A program made the position numbers and the translations under genes. From the NCBI RefSeq assembly GCF_003236395.1, contig NZ_POUD01000065.1, forward strand, positions 1-37,348: DNA of 37,348 nt, in the 5' to 3' direction. Within the stretch, counting starts at the first letter, position 1; every line of letters begins with the position of its first letter. This DNA is from Nonomuraea aridisoli (lineage in GTDB: Bacteria > Actinomycetota > Actinomycetes > Streptosporangiales > Streptosporangiaceae). Below the pieces are notes generated by a model, which worked only from the letters and a program-made list of their open reading frames with translations, did no database searches and was not told where the DNA came from. Of the stretch, positions 30,764 to 37,348 are shown piece by piece.

Positions 30764-30815
30764 CCGGTGGGCGCGGGAACCCGTCCTGTGCTCAGAGAAG
30801 TCCCGCGCCCACCGG
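30764..30815 (-). terminator. Hairpin between precursor and enzyme genes (attenuator)
   Basis: CCGGTGGGCGCGGGA (30764-30778) and TCCCGCGCCCACCGG (30801-30815) are perfect 15-bp inverted repeats with a 22-nt loop. They lie 9 bp beyond the precursor stop codon and ~55 bp before the first oxygenase. There is no U-tract. Partial termination here would give more precursor mRNA than enzyme mRNA, a common RiPP arrangement. Confidence 0.8.
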
Positions 30816-30823
30816 CCTGCGGA

Positions 30824-30976
30824 TCAGTGACCGACGTCCCGCTGCGGCCGCATCCAGAGCTGCCGGTCCTGCAGAGCGGCGACCGACTCCTCCGACACGA
30901 TGATGTCCGCGATGTCGACGAGAACGGGGCCCCGCCCTTCGTGCCGGTCGAATTCGTTGTGCGACGTCATTTCCAT
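30824..30976 (-). CDS. RiPP precursor peptide (50 residues)
   Basis: The ATG at 30976 has AAGGGA six bases upstream; a second in-frame ATG at 30970 has poorer spacing. The frame encodes 50 residues and ends in TGA. The N-terminal part is acidic and leader-like (HNEFDRHEGRGPV, then LVDIADIIVSEESVAAL, an amphipathic segment that could dock in an RRE). The C-terminal tail is DRQLWMRPQRDVGH, with three Arg (38, 43, 46), Trp41, Pro44, Asp37/47 and a terminal His. There is no Cys, and Ser/Thr occur only in the leader, so this is not a lanthipeptide or thiopeptide. Position ahead of a candidate peptide arginase and three oxygenases supports Arg-to-Orn conversion plus hydroxylation. No leader peptidase is encoded nearby. 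Unlike any precursor I know. Confidence 0.78.
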   Translation of the reverse strand: MEMTSHNEFDRHEGRGPVLVDIADIIVSEESVAALQDRQLWMRPQRDVGH

Positions 30977-31246
30977 GTGACTTCCCTTCTTGTTGTCGCG
31001 GGCCCGCGACGTGCACGGACCCGGTAACAGGAATCAGCGGCTCCGAACCGCGGGAGAACCCGTGCCGCAGCGTCACGGGCATTCCGGCTTTTCTTGCGCC
31101 GCTGAGGGCGTTATTGCTGAGTCTTCACCCGTGGAAGGGCGTTCGCCCAGGTCACCGACCGGACATTCTCCGGACATTCACCGGGCGAATCCGTGACCCT
31201 TGCCGCCCGGCGTCTTCGATTCACGCCGCCACCGGTTGCTGACGGC
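30977..31246. promoter_or_regulatory. Upstream region of the RiPP operon with three 11-bp tandem repeats
   Basis: CCGGACATTCT (31159-31169), CCGGACATTCA (31170-31180) and the weaker CCGGGCGAATC (31181-31191) lie head to tail, one helical turn apart. Direct repeats at 11-bp intervals upstream of a promoter are the classical binding site of SARP activators. They are ~185 bp upstream of the precursor start on the minus strand. A SARP gene lies 3 kb to the right. No clear -10 box is visible; AATAAC near 31110 is a weak candidate. Confidence 0.6.
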
Positions 31247-31435
31247 TCAGGTGTCGCCCGCCCGCGCGGCGCGGCCGAGGCGGAGGGCCGAGATGAGGAA
31301 GAAGATGCCGCCCGGGATGGCGTAGCCGGCCGCGTTGAACAGCGTCGGGCTCTGCGCGGAGGCGCCGGCGATGGAGGACACGCCGGCGAGCGCTAGCCCC
31401 GTTCTCCGCATGATTGTTTTCGCTGGCCGCGTCAT
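31247..31435 (-). CDS. Possible small membrane protein upstream of the RiPP operon
   Basis: A 62-residue frame reads MRRTGLALAGVSSIAGASAQ and then AAGYAIPGGIFFLISALRLG, giving two hydrophobic segments with basic flanks. Several in-frame ATGs (31492, 31435, 31411) are possible and none has a good ribosome binding site. It points the same way as the RiPP genes. I recognise no family and it may be a chance frame. Confidence 0.3.
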   Translation of the reverse strand: MTRPAKTIMRRTGLALAGVSSIAGASAQSPTLFNAAGYAIPGGIFFLISALRLGRAARAGDT

Positions 31436-31570
31436 AGTTGGCGGGTTGGTCCGTGGGATGAGGCATGGGTGGCCGGCCTCGTCATGGGTCACGCCGGGGG
31501 CGGGCGGAGATTGTGTCGGAGTTCGTGCTGCAGCGGCGACCGGTGAGTGGCCGGAGGGACACCGCCCTCG

Positions 31571-31770
31571 ACGTGCCGCTCATCCCTCTGTGGAAGGACG
31601 GCGACGTGTACATCACGCCGACGCTCAAGCACGCGCTCGCGGTCGCAGAGGCCGCCGCCGACGTGGTAACGGGCGCGGATGTCGTGGGAACTACCCTGGC
31701 CGGCTACACGCCGTACTCGCGGACGACCACCGGCCCCGACCTCGCGACTCCGGTCATGCCGCGGGTGCCT
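31571..31770 (+). pseudogene. NanE (N-acetylmannosamine-6-phosphate 2-epimerase) remnant with internal deletion
   Basis: The frame reads DVPLIPLWKDGDVYITPTLK and HALAVAEAAADVV, the early part of NanE (I-G-x-W-K...Y-I-T-P-T). It then jumps directly to GADVVGTTLAGYTPYS and GPDLA, which in intact enzymes lie ~50 residues later. The missing part holds the D-x-T-x-R-P-R-P loop and catalytic strand. Both edges of the gap are A-D-V-V, suggesting deletion between short repeats. The N-terminal ~70 and C-terminal ~40 residues are also gone. Confidence 0.68.
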
Positions 31771-32095
31771 GGTGGTAGACCGAGTGCCAGACCTCGTTGC
31801 GAATACGGGAGAACTCGGGTGACAACCGCACCTCCTCCGTGCGCGGGTACGGCAGGTCCACGTTGATGATTCGGTGGACGCGGCCGGGTCTGGCGGCCAT
31901 GACCACAACCCGGTTGGCCAGGTAGACCGCCTCGTCCACGTCGTGTGTGATGAACATGACCGTGCGCCGCTCCCGGCTCCACGTGTCGAGGAGCTGGTCC
32001 TGCAGTTGTACCCGGGTGAGCGCGTCCAGCGCGCCGAACGGCTCGTCCATGAGCAGCACCTGCGGGCCGACGGCGTACGCGCGAGCGATCGCGCC
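31754..32095 (-). pseudogene. ABC transporter ATPase (SsuB/TauB-like), C-terminal fragment
   Basis: The frame contains IARAYAVGPQVLLMDEPFGA (end of the ABC signature, Walker B, D-loop), then VMFITHDVDEAVYLANRVVV (H-loop), and a normal C-terminus. This is the second half of a nitrate/sulfonate/taurine-type importer ATPase. Walker A and the LSGGQ motif are missing; sequence to the right of ~32095 does not continue the protein. No permease or binding protein accompanies it. Confidence 0.82.
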
Positions 32096-32309
32096 GGAGG
32101 TCGGGCTGCCCACTGGGCTCTCGCCTATGGTGAGCGACGAATGCGAGGTAGACCTGCCGGCCTTCGCCGCCTTCGTGGGCGCACTCGTCGACCGCTACGA
32201 GCGTTCCAACCAGCCCCTGGCCACCGGCACGCGCTACCGAGCAGTGGGCGATTCTCATGGCCAAGCACGCACAAGCAATGCCTCGCTCCGCCCCGACGCG
32301 GTGGCCGCC

Positions 32310-32525
32310 AAACACACCGGCTTTCGCCCAGGACCGGAACCGGTCGTAGACGGTGGACCATGGCCGGTACTCCGCGGGCAGGTCCCGCCAGGGGCTGCCC
32401 GCGCGGAAGCGCCACATCACCCCGTTGAGCTGTCGCCGCAGGCCGGGGATCGGGCCCCGCTCGCCCAAAGGCAGGTGGGGCTCGATCAAGGACCACTCGT
32501 CATCAGTAAGGTGACCAGGCGCCAC
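32310..32525 (-). pseudogene. IS5-family transposase, N-terminal fragment
   Basis: The ATG at 32525 opens HLTDDEWSLIEPHLPLGERG and then GVMWRFRAGSPWRDLPAEYR, PWSTVYDRFRSWAKAGVF. This is the N-terminal DUF4096 region of IS5/IS1182-like DDE transposases. Similarity ends near residue 70 and the frame continues as unrelated sequence. The DDE catalytic domain is missing. I could not identify terminal inverted repeats. Confidence 0.8.
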
Positions 32526-32789
32526 GACGAGATGATCTACCAGCGTCAGCGGCCCCGACGCAGGTGAATGTGCAACAGCATGATCTCAACTCCGTACAGG
32601 CCTAGCACCTGGCGCTCCAAGCCCAACCCGCACACCCGGCATCGCCGGTCCTGCTGGCAGGCCAGCAGCCGCCTGCCGTGGATCTGCGCCCAGTACGCGA
32701 CGCCGTCCAGCGCTGGGTGATCCACGGCAGCGGCAGACCATCCATCCGAGGTCGCGGCCATCCGGCCGGGCAGGCGTCCACACCGGTGA
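32526..32789. other. Stretch with a possible CxxC remnant, no gene
   Basis: A minus-strand frame includes QDRRCRVCGLGLERQVLGLY near 32580-32660, which resembles a zinc-binding HNH-type or zinc-ribbon motif. It has neither a proper start nor a complete domain. I do not call a gene. Confidence 0.3.
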
Positions 32790-33240
32790 CCCGTTCGAGT
32801 CTGGCCGTTCTGATGAGCGAGCCGCGCGTCGCCGTGCTGCCCACCGGCCACCATCTGGCAGGCAAGGACATGATCGGTATCGCCGACCTCACCGATGAGC
32901 ATCTCCTCCAGAATCCCGACTCCGTTCCCGAATGGCGCGACCTCGCCACCGAGTCGCGGCGGCCGGGAAGGTGTCGCCCTGCTCCGGTCTTCCACGCGGT
33001 GAAAGAGAAAGCTCGAACATGTCGCCGTGGGCCATGGCGTGGTGGTCCTGCTGCTGTCGGTGCTGACCTCCTACACCCGGCCGGACCTCACCTACGTCGC
33101 GATCAGCGACATCCCGCCGAACCAGGTGTGCCTGGCCTGGGACAGCGCCCGCCGCAATCCCCTTATCGGCGAGTTCGCCGCCATCGCGACGGCCCTGCGG
33201 GCCGGCGCCCGGGCACCGGCCGTGGATGCCGGACATGGGC
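32790..33240 (+). pseudogene. LysR-family regulator, C-terminal half with a frameshift
   Basis: SEPRVAVLPTGHHLAGKDMI and DLTDEHLLQNPDSVPEWRDL belong to the LysR effector-binding domain. At about 33005, in GTGAAAGAGAAAGCTCGAAC, the frame must shift by one base to continue KLEHVAVGHGVVVLLL and YVAISDIPPNQVCLAWDSAR, the conserved end of the domain. The DNA-binding N-terminus is absent. It is therefore broken by both truncation and frameshift. Confidence 0.8.
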
Positions 33241-33277
33241 GAGCTCTTGGAAGTACTTGTTTTGTATGGCTCGGAAG

Positions 33278-33940
33278 CTACGTTGAGGACGGGCCGTCAC
33301 TGATGCCGTAGCGGGCGAAGCGGGTGCCCGTGATGAAAGCCCAGTAGCGGTCACCATAGGACCAGTGCCACCATTCGGTGGGATAGTTGACGAAGCCAGC
33401 CGACGCCATGGCGGTTCCCAGGATGTGGCGATTGTGGCGAGCCGCGGCGGAGATGTTGGGGAAGTCGGTGTAGCACGCCTCGTCGCTCTCCGGCGGAGTG
33501 GCGTTGATCTGTGTGCCCATCGGGAGCTCGGCGCCGGAGACGGTGCACAGGGTCAGGTCGACCGCGCCGCCGCTGACGTGCGGGGCCACCTCGGGCGGGG
33601 AGACGTATCTGCTCGCCTCCAGGTATGCCCGGTGCTCGTCCCAGCCAGCATTTGCCGCCCGGTGCGCGGCCACGGACCCGGCGAAGTACCGCTGTTGCAG
33701 GGCCGCCGGGCGGAATCCCTCCACCACCAGCAGCCGTAGCCTGCGGGGCAGCGCGGTCTGTGCGGAGATCAGTCGGTCGGCCACACTCAGCCGTACGTGG
33801 GCGAACGCGCCCTCGCGGTCGGCGAGGCGCGGGTCGACGCGGACGGCCTCAAGGGTGCGCAAGTCCACCAGCGGCTCGCCGCATTCCTTCACCGCCACCT
33901 CGGCGATCCGCGGATCCGACAGCAGCACGATCTCTGGCAT
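33278..33940 (-). CDS. VanX-type D-alanyl-D-alanine dipeptidase
   Basis: The product is 220 residues. The zinc and catalytic residues are in place: VVEGFRP (R77), PHVSGGAVDL (H121, D128) and YPTEWWHWSYGDRYW (E189, H192), as in VanX/DdpX M15D peptidases. The start is the ATG at 33940 with GGAGG six bases upstream; the longer frame lacks support. VanX-type enzymes hydrolyse D-Ala-D-Ala, either for glycopeptide resistance or for peptidoglycan recycling. No vanH/vanA partner is present, so housekeeping-like or stand-alone resistance use is equally possible. It lies 91 bp after the SARP gene on the same strand. Confidence 0.92.
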   Translation of the reverse strand: MPEIVLLSDPRIAEVAVKECGEPLVDLRTLEAVRVDPRLADREGAFAHVRLSVADRLISAQTALPRRLRLLVVEGFRPAALQQRYFAGSVAAHRAANAGWDEHRAYLEASRYVSPPEVAPHVSGGAVDLTLCTVSGAELPMGTQINATPPESDEACYTDFPNISAAARHNRHILGTAMASAGFVNYPTEWWHWSYGDRYWAFITGTRFARYGISDGPSST

Positions 33941-34031
33941 GGGAGCCTCCGCGATGGTTCCAGGGACGCTCCACGTGAGACGCCGATCGCCATCATTCAG
34001 CGGCACGCTCCAAAAGTGCTGTAATCCTGGT

Positions 34032-37000
34032 CTAACCGCCGAGCTCGCGATATTCCCGCGCCTCGTGCAGCCGGAAGATCTCCATGGCCTCGGCCAGGGC
34101 CGTCTTGGCGGCATCGTCGTCGCCGAGCGCCTCGTGCACCTGAGCCAGGTCGCGCAGAGTACGCGCGCGGAAGAGGGCGGCGCGCAGCGTCTCCCACAAC
34201 GCCAGCGACTCGGTCAGGCGGCTCTTAGCCTGGTAAAGCCGCCCCTCGGCCAGGTCAAGCTCGCCGAGCGCGCGCAGCGTGCACGCCTCGCCCCAGCGGT
34301 CGTTGAGTGCTCGGATGGCGGCGAGCGCGTCCTCCATGTTCCGGCGGGCCACATCGAAGCGGCCGAGCCGGACCCGGGTCTTGGCCATGGAGCGCATGCA
34401 GTAGGCCTCCATCAGCCGGTCGCCCAGGTCACAGAAGATCGCCAGTGCCTGCTCGGACAGCTCCTCCGCCCGTACCAGCTCGCCTCGGGCACGGTGGTAC
34501 AGGGACATGCTGCGCAGCGTCAGCCCCTCGCCGCGGCGGCTGCCGGCCTCCTGGTACAGCGACAGTGCGTCGTTCAACTCGCCCCAGGCCGCCGGGTAGT
34601 CCCCGCGCTCGACATGCACGCTGCCGGCCAGCCGCTTGACGTGCGCGAGCGCCGCCGGGTCGGCGAGGTCGGTCCACAACCGGCTCGCCCGGTCCAGGAA
34701 GTGCAGCGACTCCGGCAGGTAACCCTGCTCGCGGCAGGCAGCGCCGAGGGCGGTCAGCGTGCTGGCTTCGCCCCGGATATCCTGCGCGGAGCGGAACAGC
34801 GACAGCGCCTGGCCGAGGTATTCACGGGACTCGGCGTAGTGGTCGCGTTCGTAGTACAGGTGGCCGAGGCCGGCGAGCAGGGTCGCCTCGCCCAAGGCGT
34901 TGTCCGCACGCCGCGCCACCGCCAGGGCCGCCTCATGGGTACGGTGCCAGGCCGCGAACGGGTTGTCGAAGACGTACTGGCTGCCCTCGAAGGCCGCCGA
35001 GGACAACGCGGCGGCCAACCCCACCGCGATGTCATCGAGATCCAGCGCCGCGGCCAGCTCCACAGCGACGATCAGCGCCTCCTCCTCGCCGCGGAACCAG
35101 CCGTGCGGGTCGGCCAGCGCCATGCGTGCTACTTCTGGGTCCACCGGCCGTGCCAGACCGAAGGAGGCACGCATCGGGATGCCCCCGGTCGGCACCGCCT
35201 CGCTGAGCCGTTCGACCAGCCACAACCAGCCGCCGAGCACCCTGCGCACCACCGCCGTCCGCGCCGGCTCCGGCTCCTCGACGAGTGCACGCTCCCAGGC
35301 GAACAGCCGGATCAGGTCGTGCAGCCGGTAGCGGGCACGGCCGGCCGCGTCGCTGTCCATCACGCTCGCCAAGGAGGTGTCCACGAGGTGGTCCAGCACC
35401 TCCTCTGCCTCGTCCAGGCCGGTCTCCAGGGCCGCCGCCGCGACCCACACGGGGAAGTACGGCAGGCCGAGCAGGCCCAGGCGGCGCAGCGCGGTCCTGG
35501 CCTCAGGCGGCAGCAGGTCGTAGCTGAGGGCGATGCCAGCCCGGACCTCCTGGTCTCCGACGGCCAGTTCGTCCAGCCTGCGCTGCTCGCCGGCCAGCCG
35601 GTCGGCCAGCCGGGCCACCGACCACTGGCGGCGCGAGGCCAGCCGCGCCCCGCAGATGCGCAGCGCGAGCGGCAGGCCGCCGCACTGCCGTACGATCCGC
35701 CGCGCCGCCTCCGGATCGGCGGCGACCCGCTCGTCACCGGCGACCTTCTCTAGCAGCCGCAGGGCGTCCTGGTTGGGCAACAGGCCGAGGTCGAGCACCG
35801 CGGCGCCGGCCAGGCCAGCCAGCCGGTTGCGGGAGGTGACGATCACTCCGCAACCTGGGGCGCCCGGCAGCAGCGGCCGGACCTGCCGCTCGGCGGCGGC
35901 GTCCTCCAGGACGACCAGCTTGCGCCGGTCGGCCAGCAGCGTGCGATAGCGAGCGGCGCACTCTTCCAGCGTGCCGGGCGGCGACGTGCCCGGCTCCAGC
36001 TCGCGCAGCAGCCGGCCGAGGACCTCCTGCGGGGTGGCCGGCGCCTCGGTGTTGCCACGCAGCTCAACATGCAACTGACCGTCGGGATAGAGATGGGCGA
36101 TTTCGTGCGCCACGCGTAGCGCCAGGGCCGACTTGCCCACGCCGCCCGGCCCAAAGATCACGCAGACTGGCACGGCGTCCGGCCTGGTGAGACGGTCGCA
36201 CAACTCTGCGAGCTCGGCCTCTCGTGCAGTGAAGTCGGGTGGCGGGGAGGGCAGCTGCCGAGGCGGGGGAACCTTGGTCTCGCTCGGCCGCGCTGGATCC
36301 GTCCTGCGCGCTGATCCAGCTCCCAGCAGCGCGGCATCGGACTGGAGGATGGATTCGTGCGCCTGACGTAACTCCGGCCCCGGTTCGATCCCCAGCTCGT
36401 CGATCAGCACCTGCCTGCCCTGCTGGTAGACGGCGAGTGCGTCCGCCTGCCGACCGGCCCGGTAGAGCGCCACCATGAGGTCGCGGCGCAGCCGCTCGCG
36501 CACCGGATACATGGCGATCAGCTCGGTGAGCTCCTCGATCAAGCCCTCGTCCTGGCCTGCTGCCAGGTTGGCCGTGATCCGCTCCTCCATTACCGTCAGC
36601 CTTAGCTCTTCCAGCCTGGCCGCCTCCGCGCGCAGGAAGGTGTCGCCGATGCCGGCCAAGGCCGGGCCCCGCCACAACGCCAGGGCGGTTTTGAAGGAGT
36701 TCGCCGCCTTCCCGTAGTCCCCGGCCCGCGCCGCCTGCCGTCCCTGGTCGACGAGCCGCTCGAAGACGTCCTTGTCCAGGGCGTCGGCGGGGATGTCGGC
36801 GGTGTAGCCCACGCGGTGCGAGACGATGACGGCCGGCAGTCCTGCGGCGTTGAACGCCCGGCGCAGCGAGGCGACATAAGTCTGTAGGACCCCCCGCGCG
36901 GTCGGCGGCGGATCGTACTGCCAGATCGCCTCCATTAATCGCTCGACCGTGACCATCCGGCGCGCGTCCAGCAGCAAGGCGGCGAGCAGGGCCCGCGGCT

Positions 37001-37070
37001 TGGCTCCCCCAAGGGGGATCTGCCGCCCGTCGCTCCACACCTCAACCGGACCCAGGAGCCGCAACTCCAT
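34032..37070 (-). CDS. AfsR-like SARP regulator (DNA-binding + BTAD + NB-ARC + TPR)
   Basis: The product is 1012 residues. Residues 1-~92 are an OmpR-type winged helix (MELRLLGPVEVWSDGRQIPL ... LQTYVASLRRAF). Residues ~95-245 are the bacterial transcriptional activation domain (FERLVDQGRQAARAGDYGKA). The ATPase has P-loop GPGGVGKSA (307-315) and the usual LPLALRICGARL motif. Residues ~600-1012 hold TPR repeats (for example ALGEATLLAGLGHLYYERDH). Such proteins activate antibiotic clusters by binding 11-bp-spaced direct repeats. I chose the ATG at 37070 (GGGAG upstream) over an in-frame start at 37103. The RiPP operon upstream repeats are a plausible target. Confidence 0.95.
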   Translation of the reverse strand: MELRLLGPVEVWSDGRQIPLGGAKPRALLAALLLDARRMVTVERLMEAIWQYDPPPTARGVLQTYVASLRRAFNAAGLPAVIVSHRVGYTADIPADALDKDVFERLVDQGRQAARAGDYGKAANSFKTALALWRGPALAGIGDTFLRAEAARLEELRLTVMEERITANLAAGQDEGLIEELTELIAMYPVRERLRRDLMVALYRAGRQADALAVYQQGRQVLIDELGIEPGPELRQAHESILQSDAALLGAGSARRTDPARPSETKVPPPRQLPSPPPDFTAREAELAELCDRLTRPDAVPVCVIFGPGGVGKSALALRVAHEIAHLYPDGQLHVELRGNTEAPATPQEVLGRLLRELEPGTSPPGTLEECAARYRTLLADRRKLVVLEDAAAERQVRPLLPGAPGCGVIVTSRNRLAGLAGAAVLDLGLLPNQDALRLLEKVAGDERVAADPEAARRIVRQCGGLPLALRICGARLASRRQWSVARLADRLAGEQRRLDELAVGDQEVRAGIALSYDLLPPEARTALRRLGLLGLPYFPVWVAAAALETGLDEAEEVLDHLVDTSLASVMDSDAAGRARYRLHDLIRLFAWERALVEEPEPARTAVVRRVLGGWLWLVERLSEAVPTGGIPMRASFGLARPVDPEVARMALADPHGWFRGEEEALIVAVELAAALDLDDIAVGLAAALSSAAFEGSQYVFDNPFAAWHRTHEAALAVARRADNALGEATLLAGLGHLYYERDHYAESREYLGQALSLFRSAQDIRGEASTLTALGAACREQGYLPESLHFLDRASRLWTDLADPAALAHVKRLAGSVHVERGDYPAAWGELNDALSLYQEAGSRRGEGLTLRSMSLYHRARGELVRAEELSEQALAIFCDLGDRLMEAYCMRSMAKTRVRLGRFDVARRNMEDALAAIRALNDRWGEACTLRALGELDLAEGRLYQAKSRLTESLALWETLRAALFRARTLRDLAQVHEALGDDDAAKTALAEAMEIFRLHEAREYRELGG

Positions 37071-37165
37071 TGGCTCTCCCAAAGGCTCTGCCGACCCTCC
37101 CAAACCTTATGGGTACACCGACGCGGTGAACCAGAGTTGAGGATCTGCGAAAAATCGTGCCACAA

Positions 37166-37204
37166 CGCGAATGGACCCCGGGGTGTTCCCGGGGTTCATT
37201 CGCG
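37166..37204 (-). terminator. Long terminator hairpin
   Basis: CGCGAATGGACCCCGGG (37166-37182) pairs with CCCGGGGTTCATTCGCG (37188-37204), a 17-bp stem with one G-T position and a 5-nt loop. It lies 26 bp beyond the stop of the partial gene at the right edge. It separates that gene from the SARP promoter. Confidence 0.85.
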
Positions 37205-37229
37205 GTGCCCTGTTGCGGTGACGGGTGTT

Positions 37230-37348
37230 TCAGCCGACGGTGACGGTGGCGGGTTGGGTGGACAGCAGGGTCTGGGTCCAGCCGCCGGTGTCGACGGTGC
37301 CTTGTCCGGCCACGTCGGCGCCGTTGCCGTCGTGGGGGTTGCCGTCGA
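37230..37348 (-). CDS. C-terminus of an unidentified protein (runs off the window)
   Basis: Only the last ~38 codons are visible, ending in a TGA at 37230-37232. The peptide is GADVAGQGTVDTGGWTQTLL followed by STQPATVTVG: Gly/Thr/Val-rich, with alternating hydrophobics that predict beta strands. This would suit an exported or repeat-containing protein. It is followed by a strong terminator. The family cannot be named from this piece. Confidence 0.6.
   Translation of the reverse strand, partial: DGNPHDGNGADVAGQGTVDTGGWTQTLLSTQPATVTVG

Noticed and set aside
30792..31082. 96-residue minus-strand frame over the RiPP precursor
   Set aside because: It is in a different frame from the precursor, has an Arg-rich shadow composition, and its start lacks a ribosome binding site; the 50-residue frame fits position and composition better.

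Overview
The window is very GC-rich, with GTG and TTG starts, dense TetR/LysR/SARP regulators and specialised-metabolism genes. It reads as chromosomal DNA of a filamentous actinomycete. A Streptosporangiales-type genus such as Nonomuraea is my guess and is not proven by the sequence. All calls come from reading the sequence; no database search was run.

Layout. Positions 1-5.2 kb hold the 5' end of an ECF sigma factor, an ArsR-type repressor divergent from an Old Yellow Enzyme across an array of 17-bp-phased operators, a 5'-truncated SDR dehydrogenase, and a large beta-helical repeat protein with a two-helix membrane tail. Positions 5.66-6.15 kb hold a compact leftward array of six tRNA genes (Ala, Leu-like, Glu, Arg, Tyr, Cys) with spacers of 1-33 nt. 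Positions 6.4-20.4 kb are ordinary accessory metabolism: five TetR genes, each near a readable or likely operator, with a methyltransferase, SnoaL/LysR pair, TIM-barrel protein, FBP zinc-finger protein, P450, FAD oxidoreductase, Vat/CatB acetyltransferase, VOC protein and malic enzyme.

Positions 20.4-25.2 kb are a scrapyard. They hold a carotenoid-oxygenase 5' fragment, the C-terminus of an Sde182-like (DUF1593) protein, a KfrA-like zinc-finger coiled-coil gene with an AT-rich operator, TGTCAG repeats resembling IS ends, a tyrosine-recombinase C-terminal fragment, and an in-frame ArsM-ArsN1 fusion fragment.

Positions 25.2-31.2 kb (minus strand) are the most interesting part and look like a RiPP biosynthetic operon. 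A 50-residue precursor peptide, absent from a standard ORF list, is followed by a strong hairpin. Then come two JmjC/cupin-fold oxygenases, a ureohydrolase with a PqqD-like N-terminal extension (candidate peptide arginase converting Arg to Orn), an MFS exporter and a 2OG-Fe(II) dioxygenase. Three successive junctions are 4-bp stop/start overlaps. The precursor tail DRQLWMRPQRDVGH is rich in Arg, the natural substrate of a peptide arginase. Three 11-bp tandem repeats upstream look like a SARP binding site.

Positions 31.2-33.3 kb are a second graveyard (nanE, ABC ATPase, IS5-type transposase, LysR, all broken). Then come a VanX-type D-Ala-D-Ala dipeptidase, a 1012-residue AfsR-like SARP regulator that is a candidate activator of the RiPP operon, and the 3' end of one more gene behind a long terminator hairpin.
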